From Homarus americanus (taxonomy: Eukaryota; Arthropoda; Malacostraca; Decapoda; Nephropidae), in the NCBI RefSeq assembly GCF_018991925.1, contig NW_024722158.1:5483813-5547812 (forward strand): 64,000 nt of DNA. Direction: 5' to 3'. The notes beneath the pieces are model-generated. The model ran no database searches. It had not been told where the DNA came from and was given only the letters and a program-made list of their open reading frames with translations. Positions within the stretch are counted from its first letter, which is position 1; the number at the start of each line of letters is the position of its first letter. A program made the translations under genes and the position numbers. Of this stretch, positions 51,189-62,622 are shown piece by piece.

Positions 51189-54100
51189 CTATTTTTTGGT
51201 AACAATTTGAATGACATCTTCGTCGCTCATTATGTGGTGGATGCCGACTCTCTGGGGATTGAATTTTGTGCTCTTACCCTGGGGAGAGAAAATGGAACTA
51301 TTAAAACGTGTATAAAACTTGATCTTAAAAACATGTATAAAACTTGATCTTAAAACATGTATAAAACTTGATCTTGTATAAAACTTGATCTTAAAACATG
51401 TATAAAACTTGATCTTGTATAAAACTTGATCTTAAAACATGTATAAAACTTGATCTTGATCTTAAAACATGTATAGAACTTGATCTAGTAAAACATTCTC
51501 TTCTTCAACTGAAAGCAAAAAAAAATATCCTGTATGCCTGACAGTGTACTAGGAACAGCAAGGATACAACAATGTCTTCTTCAGCAAACAAAGTGGCAGT
51601 GTGGCATCATTGAAGACCTATCTACTCAACCAAACTAGTCTTGTCTCAACCCATTTAACTCACCCAAACTAGTGCATATTTGAAGACAGATAGAATAGAC
51701 CGATGGATAGAGTGACAGACGTGCTCTACGGTGGCCCCCCCTCGCAGAATGATCGGGTCGGTAAAATCCGGAGCTCTCCCGGGCTTCTTTGTGTAAATAC
51801 GGAGAAGAGAAAGTTCCTGCCACATCCTCTCCAGCAAGTAGTCCAAGTTCAGCTTCATGTTACAACTGCGAAGGAATAATGAGCGAGTTTACCACGAAAC
51901 ACTGAAATGAATATGATGTTTAAGGACTGATACTGTAAGCGGTGTTGTAGATTTGGGATTGGCTTTGGGTTGGCTTTGGGTTGGGTTGGGTTGGGTTGGG
52001 TTGGGTTGGGTTGGGTTGGGTTGGGTTGGGTTGGGTTGGGTTGGTTGGATTGGGTTGGTTAGGTTAGGATGGGTAGGGGTGGTTAAACTTCAAGATAGTT
52101 AAGCTGAAGGGCAAAATTTCAGGGAGGCATTATACAACACTGGCATATAGGCAGTGCTTAATTTGTAAAATAAAAAGTGTTGGATCTCAAGTGAGTCAGA
52201 TACAGGTACTGGTGAGCAGTCGACTTAGCCTAGAGAGCTGATAAGCCACTTAGCATTGCCATGGTCAGTTGTGGAAAAAATAAACCAATAGGTAAAACAC
52301 AATATATATCATTACCTGACCACAACACAGCTATTCTGATGAGCGACTCTGTCCACTTCCTCGATGGATACCTGATCGATCTTGTTGTACACGTAGAGGC
52401 ACGGCATGTACACACGATTACCAGAGATGACGTCGATCAGTTCATCCGCTGCACAGTCTTCTCTGAATATCACCTGAAAAATATTAATTGTAAGATCACC
52501 TGAAAAATACAATTATCACCTGAAAAATATAAATTATATGGTCACCTGAAAAGTATAATTAATAGATTTTATAGATACATAGATAAAGATAGATATTTAT
52601 TCAGAAAAATTGCCATAAAGGTTTACAATTGGTTCATCCTGTATTCTATATAGAGAATGCAGGTATACAGTTTAGCATATACATAGACAAGACAGGTATG
52701 TACGGAAGTGACCGGTCAACTGAAGGTAACTCATCAATGTGAGCACCGGTAACTAGGACAGTCATAAGGAGCCTCACCTCAGCGTTGAAGATTTTGTACT
52801 CATGTAGAATCATCTGCACCATCTTCTCGTCAATCTTGGTCAGCGTACAAGTGGCGTTGAACTTTATACCACCAACTTTCTTTTGCTGTTAAATAAAAAA
52901 AAAGCTAACATTATCAACAAGAAACACCTAAACTCAAATTAATAAAGAAAAAAAAACATGTCCCATTAATTTTCTTTTCCTATTAAATAAACAAACTAGC
53001 TTAAGACATGGGACCTAATTATAGTTAAAAATGGAACTAATGGTTGGTAGTCAAAGGGCTAAAGTAGTAACTGTCTTCAACCTCTTAACTATGGGGATGC
53101 CAGTTTTAATATCTTATCAGATTAACACCGATTATATTCAGCACCAAGAAGACCCATACACAAGGGGTTAAAAGTCCTCCATATAAGGTTATTCTGTTAC
53201 AACACATTCCTAAACAATAATACTGATGAAAATGTAACAGAATAATTACCCTAAAGTAGATGCCGGGTTTCTTCTTGTTAAGTCTGATGCCGACAGCCTC
53301 CAGCTCAGCAGTTAATAGTTCCTTCTGTACCTCACCTTTAGTAACATCTACCATCATGATCACTAAATCTGCTGTTCTGGCCACGGCAATAACCTGTAAC
53401 ATAAAACTCCCATCAGTTTGTCTGTATCTTGGGGATTTGTGGAGAAGCAAAAGAGGCGACAGGATTTTTGTTTGCGACTGTACATAATATAAATTTTGGC
53501 TACAGTTTAGGAGGCGTCAACTTTCAATTGAGGAAGTGAAGGTGGTTTAAGTGTAGTGCTGGCTTTGTTATCTCTTTGAGTATCGTGAGTTAATACTGCA
53601 TTCATTATATTGTCACCATACTGCCCCTGATGGTCTGTGAGGATAGACCTTCTTTCACTTTTTACACTGTTCATCTGGTGACCATATATGTACCGGTAAG
53701 TACTGCACTGGGCATGACACATTGGATACCACTAGCCAAGAACCATAACTACCAGGTGGGGTGCGGTCTTACAACTCTGTCAGATACATAGAAGGAATAT
53801 TACATCATTAAAACTCAGATGAAGGTTCAGGCTACATATTTTGTCTTTGAAATAAATCTCAGAGGTGTCTCATCTGTTTTTGTCTATCTATCAGTCTTTT
53901 ATTTTCATTCTCATTTTTGTGGTCGGTGGATAATAGGGTAGAGAAACATTAAAGACACGAGGGGGATATATAAAGAAAATACAATGATAAACAAGTGTAA
54001 AATGTGATAATAAAAAGGTTAGACACCCACACACAAACACACACTCTCTCTCTTGCATATAACCTCAACTCACATACACAATACAATATACAAAGAGAAT

Positions 54101-57100
54101 CATCAACCTCCACACTGACTCACAAGACACCATCACACAATAGACAAATGGAACAGTGTATATTAATAAAAATCCAAATCTTACCTGTCTGCCTCTACCT
54201 TTGCCCTGAGAGGCTCCTTCAATGATACCGGGCAAATCCAACAGTTGGACGTTGGCCCCTTTATATTCAATAACTCCCGGGATACAAGTCAGTGTCGTGA
54301 ACTCGTAGGATGCCGCTACGCTCTGAGTGTTGGTCAGCGTGCTCAGGAGGGTAGACTGCGGAGGAGGAGAGAGAGATAAATAACATGGCGTGATGATCGT
54401 TAATTTCCTCGGACTGGTGTACTGAACGTCATGATGTAAATACCGGTATATTTTTTAGTGATGATTGCAACTCAAGATGGCAGTTCATGTGGTTCAAAAT
54501 TGTTGCAATACTGTTTTGGTAACCTGGGTGTGACGTGGGTGGGTATGGGTGATGGTAGGTGTGGGTGGGTTGGTGGGTAGGTGTAGATGTAACATGTATA
54601 CTCTACAGCCCTAAAAACCACGCATGCCAATTAAACATGTGCAAAAACTCACAGGTTAAAATTGGCATTGACGCTTTTTAAGACCTAGAAACACAATAAA
54701 AATATATGCACAGTATTCTTAACATACACACACACACTAAAAATAATTACCGAGACAACTATAAATCAACTAACTGCCATGTCCAAGTCAACACACCTTC
54801 ACGATCAGCATAACAACAAAAGCCTCGCAGTAAGCCTTACCTTGCCGACAGATGGGAAACCAATTAGCGCCACTCGGGCATCTCCGCTTTTCATAACATC
54901 GAAACCCTCGCCTTTCTCCCCTTTCTTGCCCTGGGGTTCGAGCAGCTGTGTGCGGTACTTGGCGAGCTTGGCCTTCAGCACACCCAAGTGGTATTCAGTG
55001 GCTGCGGAGGAAGGTTAACCCGGATTAATTATAAAGAACCTAAATAGTTTTCTAACCTGATTAATTATAAATATAGAAATATAATTTGAGCCATGTCAGA
55101 TTAATTATAAAGAATGTGATACTTTTGTAGGCAGATTAATTATAAGTACTGTAACCAATTTCCAGCCAGATTAATTGTAAGTAACTAATAGCTTTCTAGC
55201 CAGATTAAACGTAAAAACCTAATTCTAGACAGATTAAATATAAATAACCACAGTTTTATACCTATTATAACCCGTACTCCTCCTCTATGCTATGTGAGGT
55301 GAATGATAACCAAGACAGAGGGGTAAGACTAGTTACAGTAGCAAAAGACAAGTTTAGGAATTGGAAGTAAATTATCATGACAGCAGAAACAATCACAGTC
55401 ATGAAGATAAGTCCCGTCGCTTCATCTGCTGCTCCCCGAACCCCTTGAGATTCAGACTCGTGAACCTGAAGCAGCTACGAACAGAACAATGTATCAGTCT
55501 ACTGCTGCAGGTTTCAGGTTCATTAGTTTGAATCTTGGGGCCGTGTGTAGGGTGTTGGTTCTCAGACTGGCAAACCATTCAAGGTGTTTTTGTAGACATT
55601 GCCGCTGCTATTGATATTTTTAAGGCCAATGGTGATCCGTAAAGTTTTATATAGTGTCCAAAATGCGGTGTAGACTACCACCATTGTAAAGATAATTTTA
55701 TTTAATTTTTTTTTCACGAAACGACATAAAATCACCGAGACAAAATTAAAGTTAGGTTAGGTTAGGTTTTGTCAACTTTTGTATTTTTTAACCCAATAAA
55801 TTCCCTCTACCTCAAAGCCCCACCTAGATTCTATAATAAAAAATTTTGGTATTAGTCCATATCCAAAATGCCTCCTTTCCGACATAAATGACGGTCAGAT
55901 TTGATTGAAACGCCACAAAAACACTAGAAAACCCTATTACCCCTTGTTAGTATTTTCCGCGGCTGTATTCTACGGAATGTTTACAATTTATCATCCATAT
56001 AAAAATGTTATAAAGTTACAGAATCTTAGTAACTGTGAAACGGAGGCGTGTTAATATCTACGACACATTTTTGCTCTCATAAAAAGTTGAATTACAAACA
56101 AAAAACAAACAGTGTTGTCATTTGGTGGATGAGGCAGACCATTTTTATGTATGAGAAAAATTAAGGAAAAACAAAATACAAAAAGTGTAATTCGTTAACC
56201 CAGAATGAGTTACTATTAAAGTAAATTTTTTTTCTTCTATAAATATTTTCCCTCAGGTAGCCGATTACTCAAGTCATCCCAAAGAATGTTACAATTTTTT
56301 TATTTTTTGGTTATTATTCCACAAACACCAGCATACGAGGCTAAGCTGTAAGACAAAGACAGATTATGTGACTAAGTCATAGGCCAGTGTTTGCGGAATA
56401 AATACCCAGTACATTAATACAATGACACGTTAAGTTAGGTTAGGTCAGGCCAGGTTATTTTAGTTTTGTTTTTAACCTGACATTTTCCTTGTTTCAAGAC
56501 CCTGCCTACCTGTGATTAGGTCAAGATTAACAGGGAGGTAAGGGTCATAAATCAATAATTATACACAGTAAAACCTCCATATTACGGACCTATTTCTCCA
56601 TATTAGCAGTTAGATGGGGCTTTCACATCTGACCCTCAATATAACGAACTTTCATTTCTGTAGTTCGTTAGATGGAGGTTTCACATCTGACCTTAGATAT
56701 AATGAACTTTCCTCTCCATAGTGTCCGTTAACGAGAGGTTTCACTTCCTCCGAACCTTCATCATCACCACTAAAAATTGGTTTTCACATCTAATTTGCAT
56801 ACTGGAGATTGTAAAATTACCACATTGTCTTTGATTGAATATTTATCTTAAGTTGTTGGCTGACGATGGATCCGTCGTAGAGTATTTCTGAAGATATATT
56901 ACTAAGAACGCACAACTTGGATGATCTCCCTATAGTACAACAAGATCTTAGTGGGTACAACCTCCTAACAGCTTCCAAGGGCTGCCTGTAGTTGAATTAT
57001 TGTTAATTATCATCTTTAAACCATCAAATTCTGTCAACGTGATGAGCTAATGTCAACCTTTAGGATAATACCCAACAAACAATTATATACCCAATAGTTT

Positions 57101-57363
57101 CTCCAAGCAATGACTAGTGACTTGACTGACAGATGACGGTGTGACCAGACCCTAAACTTTGACCATTAATGAACTAAACCATCGAGATATAGATACAGGA
57201 AGACATTAACTAGACATTAATTTATTTTTTTTTTGCCACCAACGTCTGGATTGACAGGTCACACTAACCACCTCATTACACCTTAATTAACTCCCCCACC
57301 TTTATTCTTCTGTGTCCGGGCGATCTCCTTCTCAATTTCTCCGATCCTCTCGAGGATGCCCAT
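51189..57363 (-). CDS. DRG2: DRG2, developmentally regulated GTP-binding protein 2, 8 exons, 365 aa
   Basis: Minus-strand exons in order: 57363-57300, 55001-54841, 54355-54185, 53393-53250, 52885-52778, 52473-52316, 51865-51664, 51278-51189 (1098 nt; all phases fit). The product starts [21 protein letters not shown], the DRG2 signature; DRG1 starts differently. G1 is GFPSVGKST (69-77), G3 DLPG (115-118) followed by the DRG-specific [12 protein letters not shown]4 NKID (246-249), G5 SCNMKLN. A C-terminal TGS domain (about 288-363) ends VIQIVTKK. Human DRG2 has 364 residues, so it is full length. It is a cytosolic Obg-family GTPase; the eukaryotic partner is DFRP2 (RWDD1), and it is linked to translation and vesicle/microtubule dynamics. 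Lys21, reported as the JMJD7 hydroxylation site in human DRG2, is conserved. Start context AAGATGG. Confidence 0.97.
51296..51490. repeat. 24-bp minisatellite in the last DRG2 intron
   Basis: Seven to eight copies of TTAAAACATGTATAAAACTT plus GATC. Some copies lack the TTAAAACAT half. It lies about 20 bp from the exon-8 acceptor. Confidence 0.9.
51955..52072. repeat. (TTGGG)n pentanucleotide in DRG2 intron 6
   Basis: TTGGGTTGGGTTGGG over about 100 bp. The G-rich strand could form quadruplexes. The C-rich strand is transcribed as DRG2 pre-mRNA. Confidence 0.9.
55442..55541. mobile_element. 100-bp imperfect hairpin element in DRG2 intron 1
   Basis: The left arm CCCTTGAGATTCAGACTCGT continuing GAACCTGAA is the imperfect complement of the right arm, which ends AGTTTGAATCTTGGGG. 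It is likely a decayed miniature foldback element. The rest of intron 1 (55002-57299) is AT-rich with no exon. Confidence 0.55.
56568..56750. mobile_element. second copy of the CCTCCATATAACGGA element, in DRG2 intron 1
   Basis: It begins CAGTAAAACCTCCATATTAC and contains three alternations of GACCCTCAATATAACGAACT with TTAGATGGAGGTTTCACATC, ending CCGTTAACGAGAGGTTTCAC. It is homologous to 49986-50175. Confidence 0.6.
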
Positions 57364-58480
57364 CTTGTATTAGTTTTGTCAGCTGATTGAGGAGAAAATA
57401 TTGTTTGGCAGCCGAGGAGAAGGAAACGTGTTGTTGTCTTTCTGCTGCTGGCCAGGTGGTTCATGTTGCCCAACTACAACGAACACCTTGCTTGATAGAT
57501 AAATGGATAGATAAGTAGATATTTGCTCAATAAAATCATTAAACGAGTTACTAATTATTTATAAATATTTATCAACAATATAAGTGTGCAATTAAACATG
57601 TATATAGACAAAGTTGGTATATAATATTGAGCTAAAACTTTATTTTCTTGATGAAAGAACATACTTAGACATATTATAACCTAACCAAACACTACATTAA
57701 TATAGCTAAATTAGTTAATGCTAAGTTATATTAGTTTTAATAACCTGATTCTAAAACATATTTGTATATTTCAACTATTTTAATTGTGGTAATTTTTTAA
57801 CACTATTTCTGAGTAAAAGGCGTTACACTTTTCATAAGTGAGGATGATAATCTATTATTATATATCATAGATAGATAGATAGATAGAGATAGACAGATAT
57901 ATAGATGAATAGACAGATAGATAGATAGATAATCAAAAAGTAACGAAACATAATTATTACCTGAGATATATATTACATGTTGTTTGCGATATATAATTAT
58001 TGTTATATTGATAATATAATGATAATATATAGTATTTTGTACCGGAAAGTAAAATATATATTCAATGACAGTTGAATTTTAAAATTTTATATTTATTTCT
58101 TGCTGTTTGCGATGAATAAAGCCCTAAATAAAATAATTAGAATAAGGATGTTCTAGTATTTTGATAAAGGCTGATAAAATAAAGCATATTTATTAATTTG
58201 AGGTTAAATTTTCCAATTAATTTATTATTTTGAGTCATAATCTCTTAAAATAAATGTTGTCTATTATTTAATATAATATATTTAAGTAGATAAATAGAAT
58301 AAATAGCGAGAAAAGTGATAAATTATAGAAAATATAAAGAATAGCCAAAATATTCAAATATGTAGTACAGGAGTAAATCATAAATATTTAAGATTATATA
58401 ATTTAATATAATTAAGTAGCTAAATAGGAATAATAGCGAGAAATTTGAGAAAATACAGAAGGTAAAGATAATATACCGGA
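57364..58480. other. DRG2 5' flank and AT-rich spacer
   Basis: The first about 110 bp are the probable DRG2 5' UTR. No clear TATA box. (GATA)n lies at 57866-57930. 57940-58480 is strongly AT-rich with repeated TAATATATTTAAGTAG-like phrases (58270 and 58408). No gene. Confidence 0.5.
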
Positions 58481-58599
58481 GATGTAGTGAGGGAGAGAGA
58501 CAACAGATGGCGCTGACATATGAGTGTCTTCTGCTAGGTGATCGACGGCGGGTCGCTCTTCCTCACTCCCTCAACCAAATAAGGATTATTACCTCTTCC

Positions 58600-59420
58600 T
58601 CACCATTAATTATCCCGGAATTTTGTACCGAGGAAGAGTATATTACAGTCTTCACTCCTGTACTGCCAGAAATAAGCGTAAGGGCTCATTTACTCCAGGA
58701 ATATTGTTTTAATTCAGCCTCTTGTCACCATAGTCAATGTTGCATGAATAAATGTGTGTTAGTTTAGTCGGTAATATTGCACTGGGGGAGATATTATTGC
58801 ATTTTTTAACCCTATATTGAAGAAAATAAATATAGCAACTGTATTTCTTGGGAAAATCTGAGATAAAATAAGTACTTTGTTCACTCGTCCGTATTGCAAT
58901 ATCAACTACACAAAAAAGGAAACGTATTTATATTTTCATTTGAATTTATAGACCGAGAGAGATTAATAATGTGTTAAATTTATCTAATGATGGAAAAGAT
59001 GAATTAAACTTGTATTTACCGAGAAATAGACTGTGAGGGAGGATTGAGACAACGCAGCATCTCTCATCTCGTCACCCGGCACAGACAATCAAACGTATTT
59101 AATCTTATTTCTCCGTGTTATTCTGTACCCAGGGAGATAATAATGCAAAATATTACTCCTATATTAAAATTAAATCCTGTATTTTTTTAAGGAAGATCTG
59201 AAGAAGCATTACATCACTAAATAGGCCTACAGTAGAAATATTATGTAACATATGATAGATTAGGTAATGTCGTATGTATGTAATTCTGTACCGAGGAAGA
59301 TAAATACAGAAATACAAAATTCACTCCTGTACTGCCGTAAATAACCGTAATAGCTAATATATTTCAAGTGTGATATAAACGTTACCAGACGTGTAGGTAA
59401 ACGTTGTACTGTATTTGTGG
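58600..59420. repeat. diverged duplicated block (ACCGAGGAAGA...CACTCCTGTACTGCC)
   Basis: TACCGAGGAAGA followed by TTCACTCCTGTACTGCC and AAATAA-CGTAA occurs at 58627-58690 and 59288-59352. The intermediate block with GGGAGATAATAATGCA is related to 58785-58805. It appears to be an old tandem duplication of 300-650 bp. Confidence 0.55.
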
Positions 59421-59564
59421 AGGAATATTGTGTTATGTAGCCTCCGTCACGCCATTTCAGTGCATTATGATTGATACATACATACATAGTTATGTGTTCA
59501 GTAAAATCTTATAGGTTCATGTTGTTCATGTACTGTACAACAGGTCTGTACTGTCTATGTACAC

Positions 59565-59905
59565 ATTCTTTACCTGCACTGTCTGTTTACATTGTTTACC
59601 TGCACTGTCTGTTTACATTGAATCCCTGCACTGTCTGTTTACATTGAATCCCTGCACTGTCTGTTTACATTGCATCCCTGCACTCTGTTTACATTCTTTT
59701 ACCTGCACTTTCTGTTTACATTGCATCCCTGCACTCTGTTTACATTCTTTTACCTGCACTGTCTGTTTACATTGCATCCCTGCACTCTGTTTACATTCTT
59801 TTACCTGCACTTTCTGTTTACATTCTTTACCTGCACTGTCTGTTTACATTCTTTACCTGCACTTTCTGTTTACATTCTTTACCTGCACTGTCTGTTTACT
59901 CTCAA
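59565..59905. repeat. 24-27-bp minisatellite (ACCTGCACTGTCTGTTTACA)
   Basis: About thirteen units of ACCTGCACTGTCTGTTTACA plus TTCTTT or TTGCATCC. Forward frames encode Cys-Leu-His repeats only. Confidence 0.95.
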
Positions 59906-60354
59906 TATGCATGCTGAATCAATGTAACGTGTATGACGATTTTACTGAATGTGTCAATCTATCTATCTATCTATCTATACACAAAGTATATCAATCCATT
60001 AATGTTTGTACGGACTCATCTATCTATCTATCACAGAAACATTGATTAAAAGCAGCAGCAGAGGGGGGTAGGGGGGAGGGGTTGCGACACCTGCACCAAC
60101 CACGTCACCCTTGCATGATGATCACTCACTATTTGCACACGAAAGAGTTCATGATGACACATTAATGCAGAAAATAAACACAATATATTTTTTATAGGAA
60201 TAGTGTTAAAGTAGCTTATGTCATATCTCTTGTCATCATTGTTTTTAATGATCTTGATGATGAATGTTGCAGGATAAGAATTGCATCATCAGAAGGAAAA
60301 GTTTGTGTAGGAATACTATTGCAGAGCGCATGGTTGCATCTCTATATTTATTAG

Positions 60355-60600
60355 ACTAACCTAACCTATTTTAACCTACCTTAATCAAACCTAAGCTAGC
60401 CTAACTTAACCTAACCCAGTCTAAACGAATTGGTTATAAACATCCAAATCAGTAAATAAAAAATGCAGTATTTAAACGTTCTAAACCCTTAAGTATCCAA
60501 CTCTGTGTAATAGCCTAAACAAATCGGTCATAAACGTTCATATAACTAAGAATTTAAACGTTCTCTGTGTCGTAGCCTAAACGTTTCTCACAGCATCACC
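60355..60600. repeat. AACCT block and a ~100-bp duplication
   Basis: AACCTAACCTATTTTAACC at 60355-60420. A CTAAACGAATTGGTTATAAA segment at 60421 recurs near 60512 as CTAAACAAATCGGTCATAAA. Confidence 0.75.
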
Positions 60601-60879
60601 ATTTAGCGGAGGGGAAGGAGGGAAGGAAGGGGGTTAATATAGCATAGCATCCCTTTAGCATAGCGGAGGGTTGCAGGAGGTAGTAACCATTCATATCCTG
60701 TTATCGTGGCGTCAGGGAGAGGCCGCCAGCCATTCTTCCCACTCAATAACATAACCGACTTTTATTTCCTCTTACGAAACTATTGTTTATAAAGTCTTCC
60801 TTTAATATATTTTCCTGGTGTTTTTATTTTTATTTGCTTAAAGATGGTAGTTATAGAAACAGTTGATATTTTTAATTTC

Positions 60880-60920
60880 GTTCACCTGAAGATTAGGATG
60901 GTGTTAATCTTCAGGTGAAC
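60880..60920. repeat. perfect 16-bp hairpin GTTCACCTGAAGATTA
   Basis: The arms at 60880-60895 and 60905-60920 are exact complements around a 9-nt loop. It carries the same TTCACCTGAAGATTA core as the ends of the 8701-9023 element, so it is probably a remnant made of two joined ends. Confidence 0.8.
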
Positions 60921-62400
60921 CACAGCTAGTTATGTTTGCATTTCTCTATAAGATTATGTTATATTATCCAGCTGCACATTATTTATATTCTTTTTTAGTT
61001 ATAAGTTATATGTTGTGATTGTTCTAAGTCAATAAAGTCACTGTGTTCATTTTTTTCTTTATTTCCTGCACTTTATAAGTTATGGTTAAGTACTGTAGAT
61101 ATATGACTAGTTAAGTAGATATATGGTTATAAGTAAACATGTGCAGTACTTAAGTAGATACATGTGCTTAGCTAAGTAAATATATGGCAAACACGTGTTA
61201 TTGTTTATCGGAAAACTTAAGACAGTATTCCTTCAGTTTAACTCGTATTGTCATTAATATATTACGGAGTTAAGTGAGATATTAGTTTGATTGATAATAT
61301 GCACCTGGTACTTCATGTATTATTATTATTGCACTGTGTTATGTGTCCGTAGAATGCATGTGTTGTTTATGTTATCACACGAGGTAAACATATGTAAATT
61401 AGCATGTAGAATCGTCTCTATTTTATTGCACCTGTTATGTTATTTTTACTTGTGTATCAATAAAATGCATGTGTTATTCTTGTTTAATTTTCATATTTAT
61501 TATTTTTTTAGTTTATCTACTTTATTTATCTTATGGTCATCCTAACTTGAGGTATCCAGGAGACAAGTTCATGGTAAGTGGATTCTTATGATATCTCTCA
61601 GGCTTTATCAATGAGAATGTGTATAAATATTTGTCTTAAGTTAAAATAATATTGATATCCGGAAGTAATATCTGAAATGTACGTAGATTCGATTACAATA
61701 CATACGTTCAATTGACATTATTTACGTGACAAAATTATACTGGGGGGAGTGGGAGGGTATGGCATAGGTAAATACGTTCACTAAACATTACACAATAGCT
61801 CTGGTTGGTGGAGCCGCCAGTAGTGAAGGCGGCAACATCATACACACACACACACAATATCAACAGCTGATCCATCACTACCTCCTCTCTCCCACAAAGG
61901 TTTTACGAAAATCTAAGTAAAAATCATCTTAGTTTTATTATATACGGTGGTGTTTATGTCAAATGTCAATAAAATATACAAAATGTGTAGTAACGTGCAG
62001 GTACCCGGCGTTACCCAAGAGGTTTGATGAGGGGTCCAGCCGCAATACCGATAAACAAAGCACATGTCAGCCGGGCCGAATCCTCCTCCCCACACATTGC
62101 ACCTTCAGTTACACAACCTAACCATATATCAGGTGTTTATGTTAAAAGGGACACACACACACACACACTGCTTTATATGGTAACATAATTCAATACATCT
62201 ATTAAATTTGTATTAAAGCTGTAAGTCAAGACGATACTCTACATTTTCCACGGAAGCATGTTAGTAAGTAGAGCACGGTAGGTGAGGAGGAGGTAGAGTA
62301 GTAACGGCGAAGTAAACGTGTTGAAGCATCGACCAATCCACCACAACACTACCACCTCTACGACCCTAGATCAATTTAACCCATCCGGAGGTATACAGCA
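60921..62400. other. AT-rich spacer; no gene seen
   Basis: Only short (CA)n tracts (61841-61855, 62150-62168) and a repeated AAGTAGATATATGG phrase near 61093-61180 stand out. Confidence 0.5.
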
Positions 62401-62429
62401 GTGGTCTAGTGCATGGTTCTGTTGCTCCT

Positions 62430-62622
62430 GTTGTGATTGTTGTTGTATTCTAGCTGTTGTTGTTGTTGTATCCTAGCTGTTGTTGTTGTATCCTAGCTGT
62501 TGTTGTATTCTAGCTGTTGTTGTATCCTATCTGTTGTTGATGTGGTATCCTAGCTGTTGTTGTGGTATCCTAGCTGTTGTTGTTGTATCCTAGCTGTTGT
62601 TGTTGTTGGTGGTGGTGGTATC
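62430..62622. repeat. GTATCCTAGCTGTTGTTGTT minisatellite
   Basis: Nine units of 18-24 bp, GTATCCTAGCTGTTGTTGTT, varying in TTG copy number. Confidence 0.9.

Noticed and set aside
53507..53722. Minus-strand 71-codon frame within DRG2 intron 3
   Set aside because: Lies between well-phased DRG2 exons 3 and 4, resembles nothing known, and including it would break the DRG2 protein.
58507..58767. 86-codon forward frame upstream of DRG2
   Set aside because: Part of it lies in a diverged duplicated block whose second copy (59288) is not open in the same frame; no domain visible.
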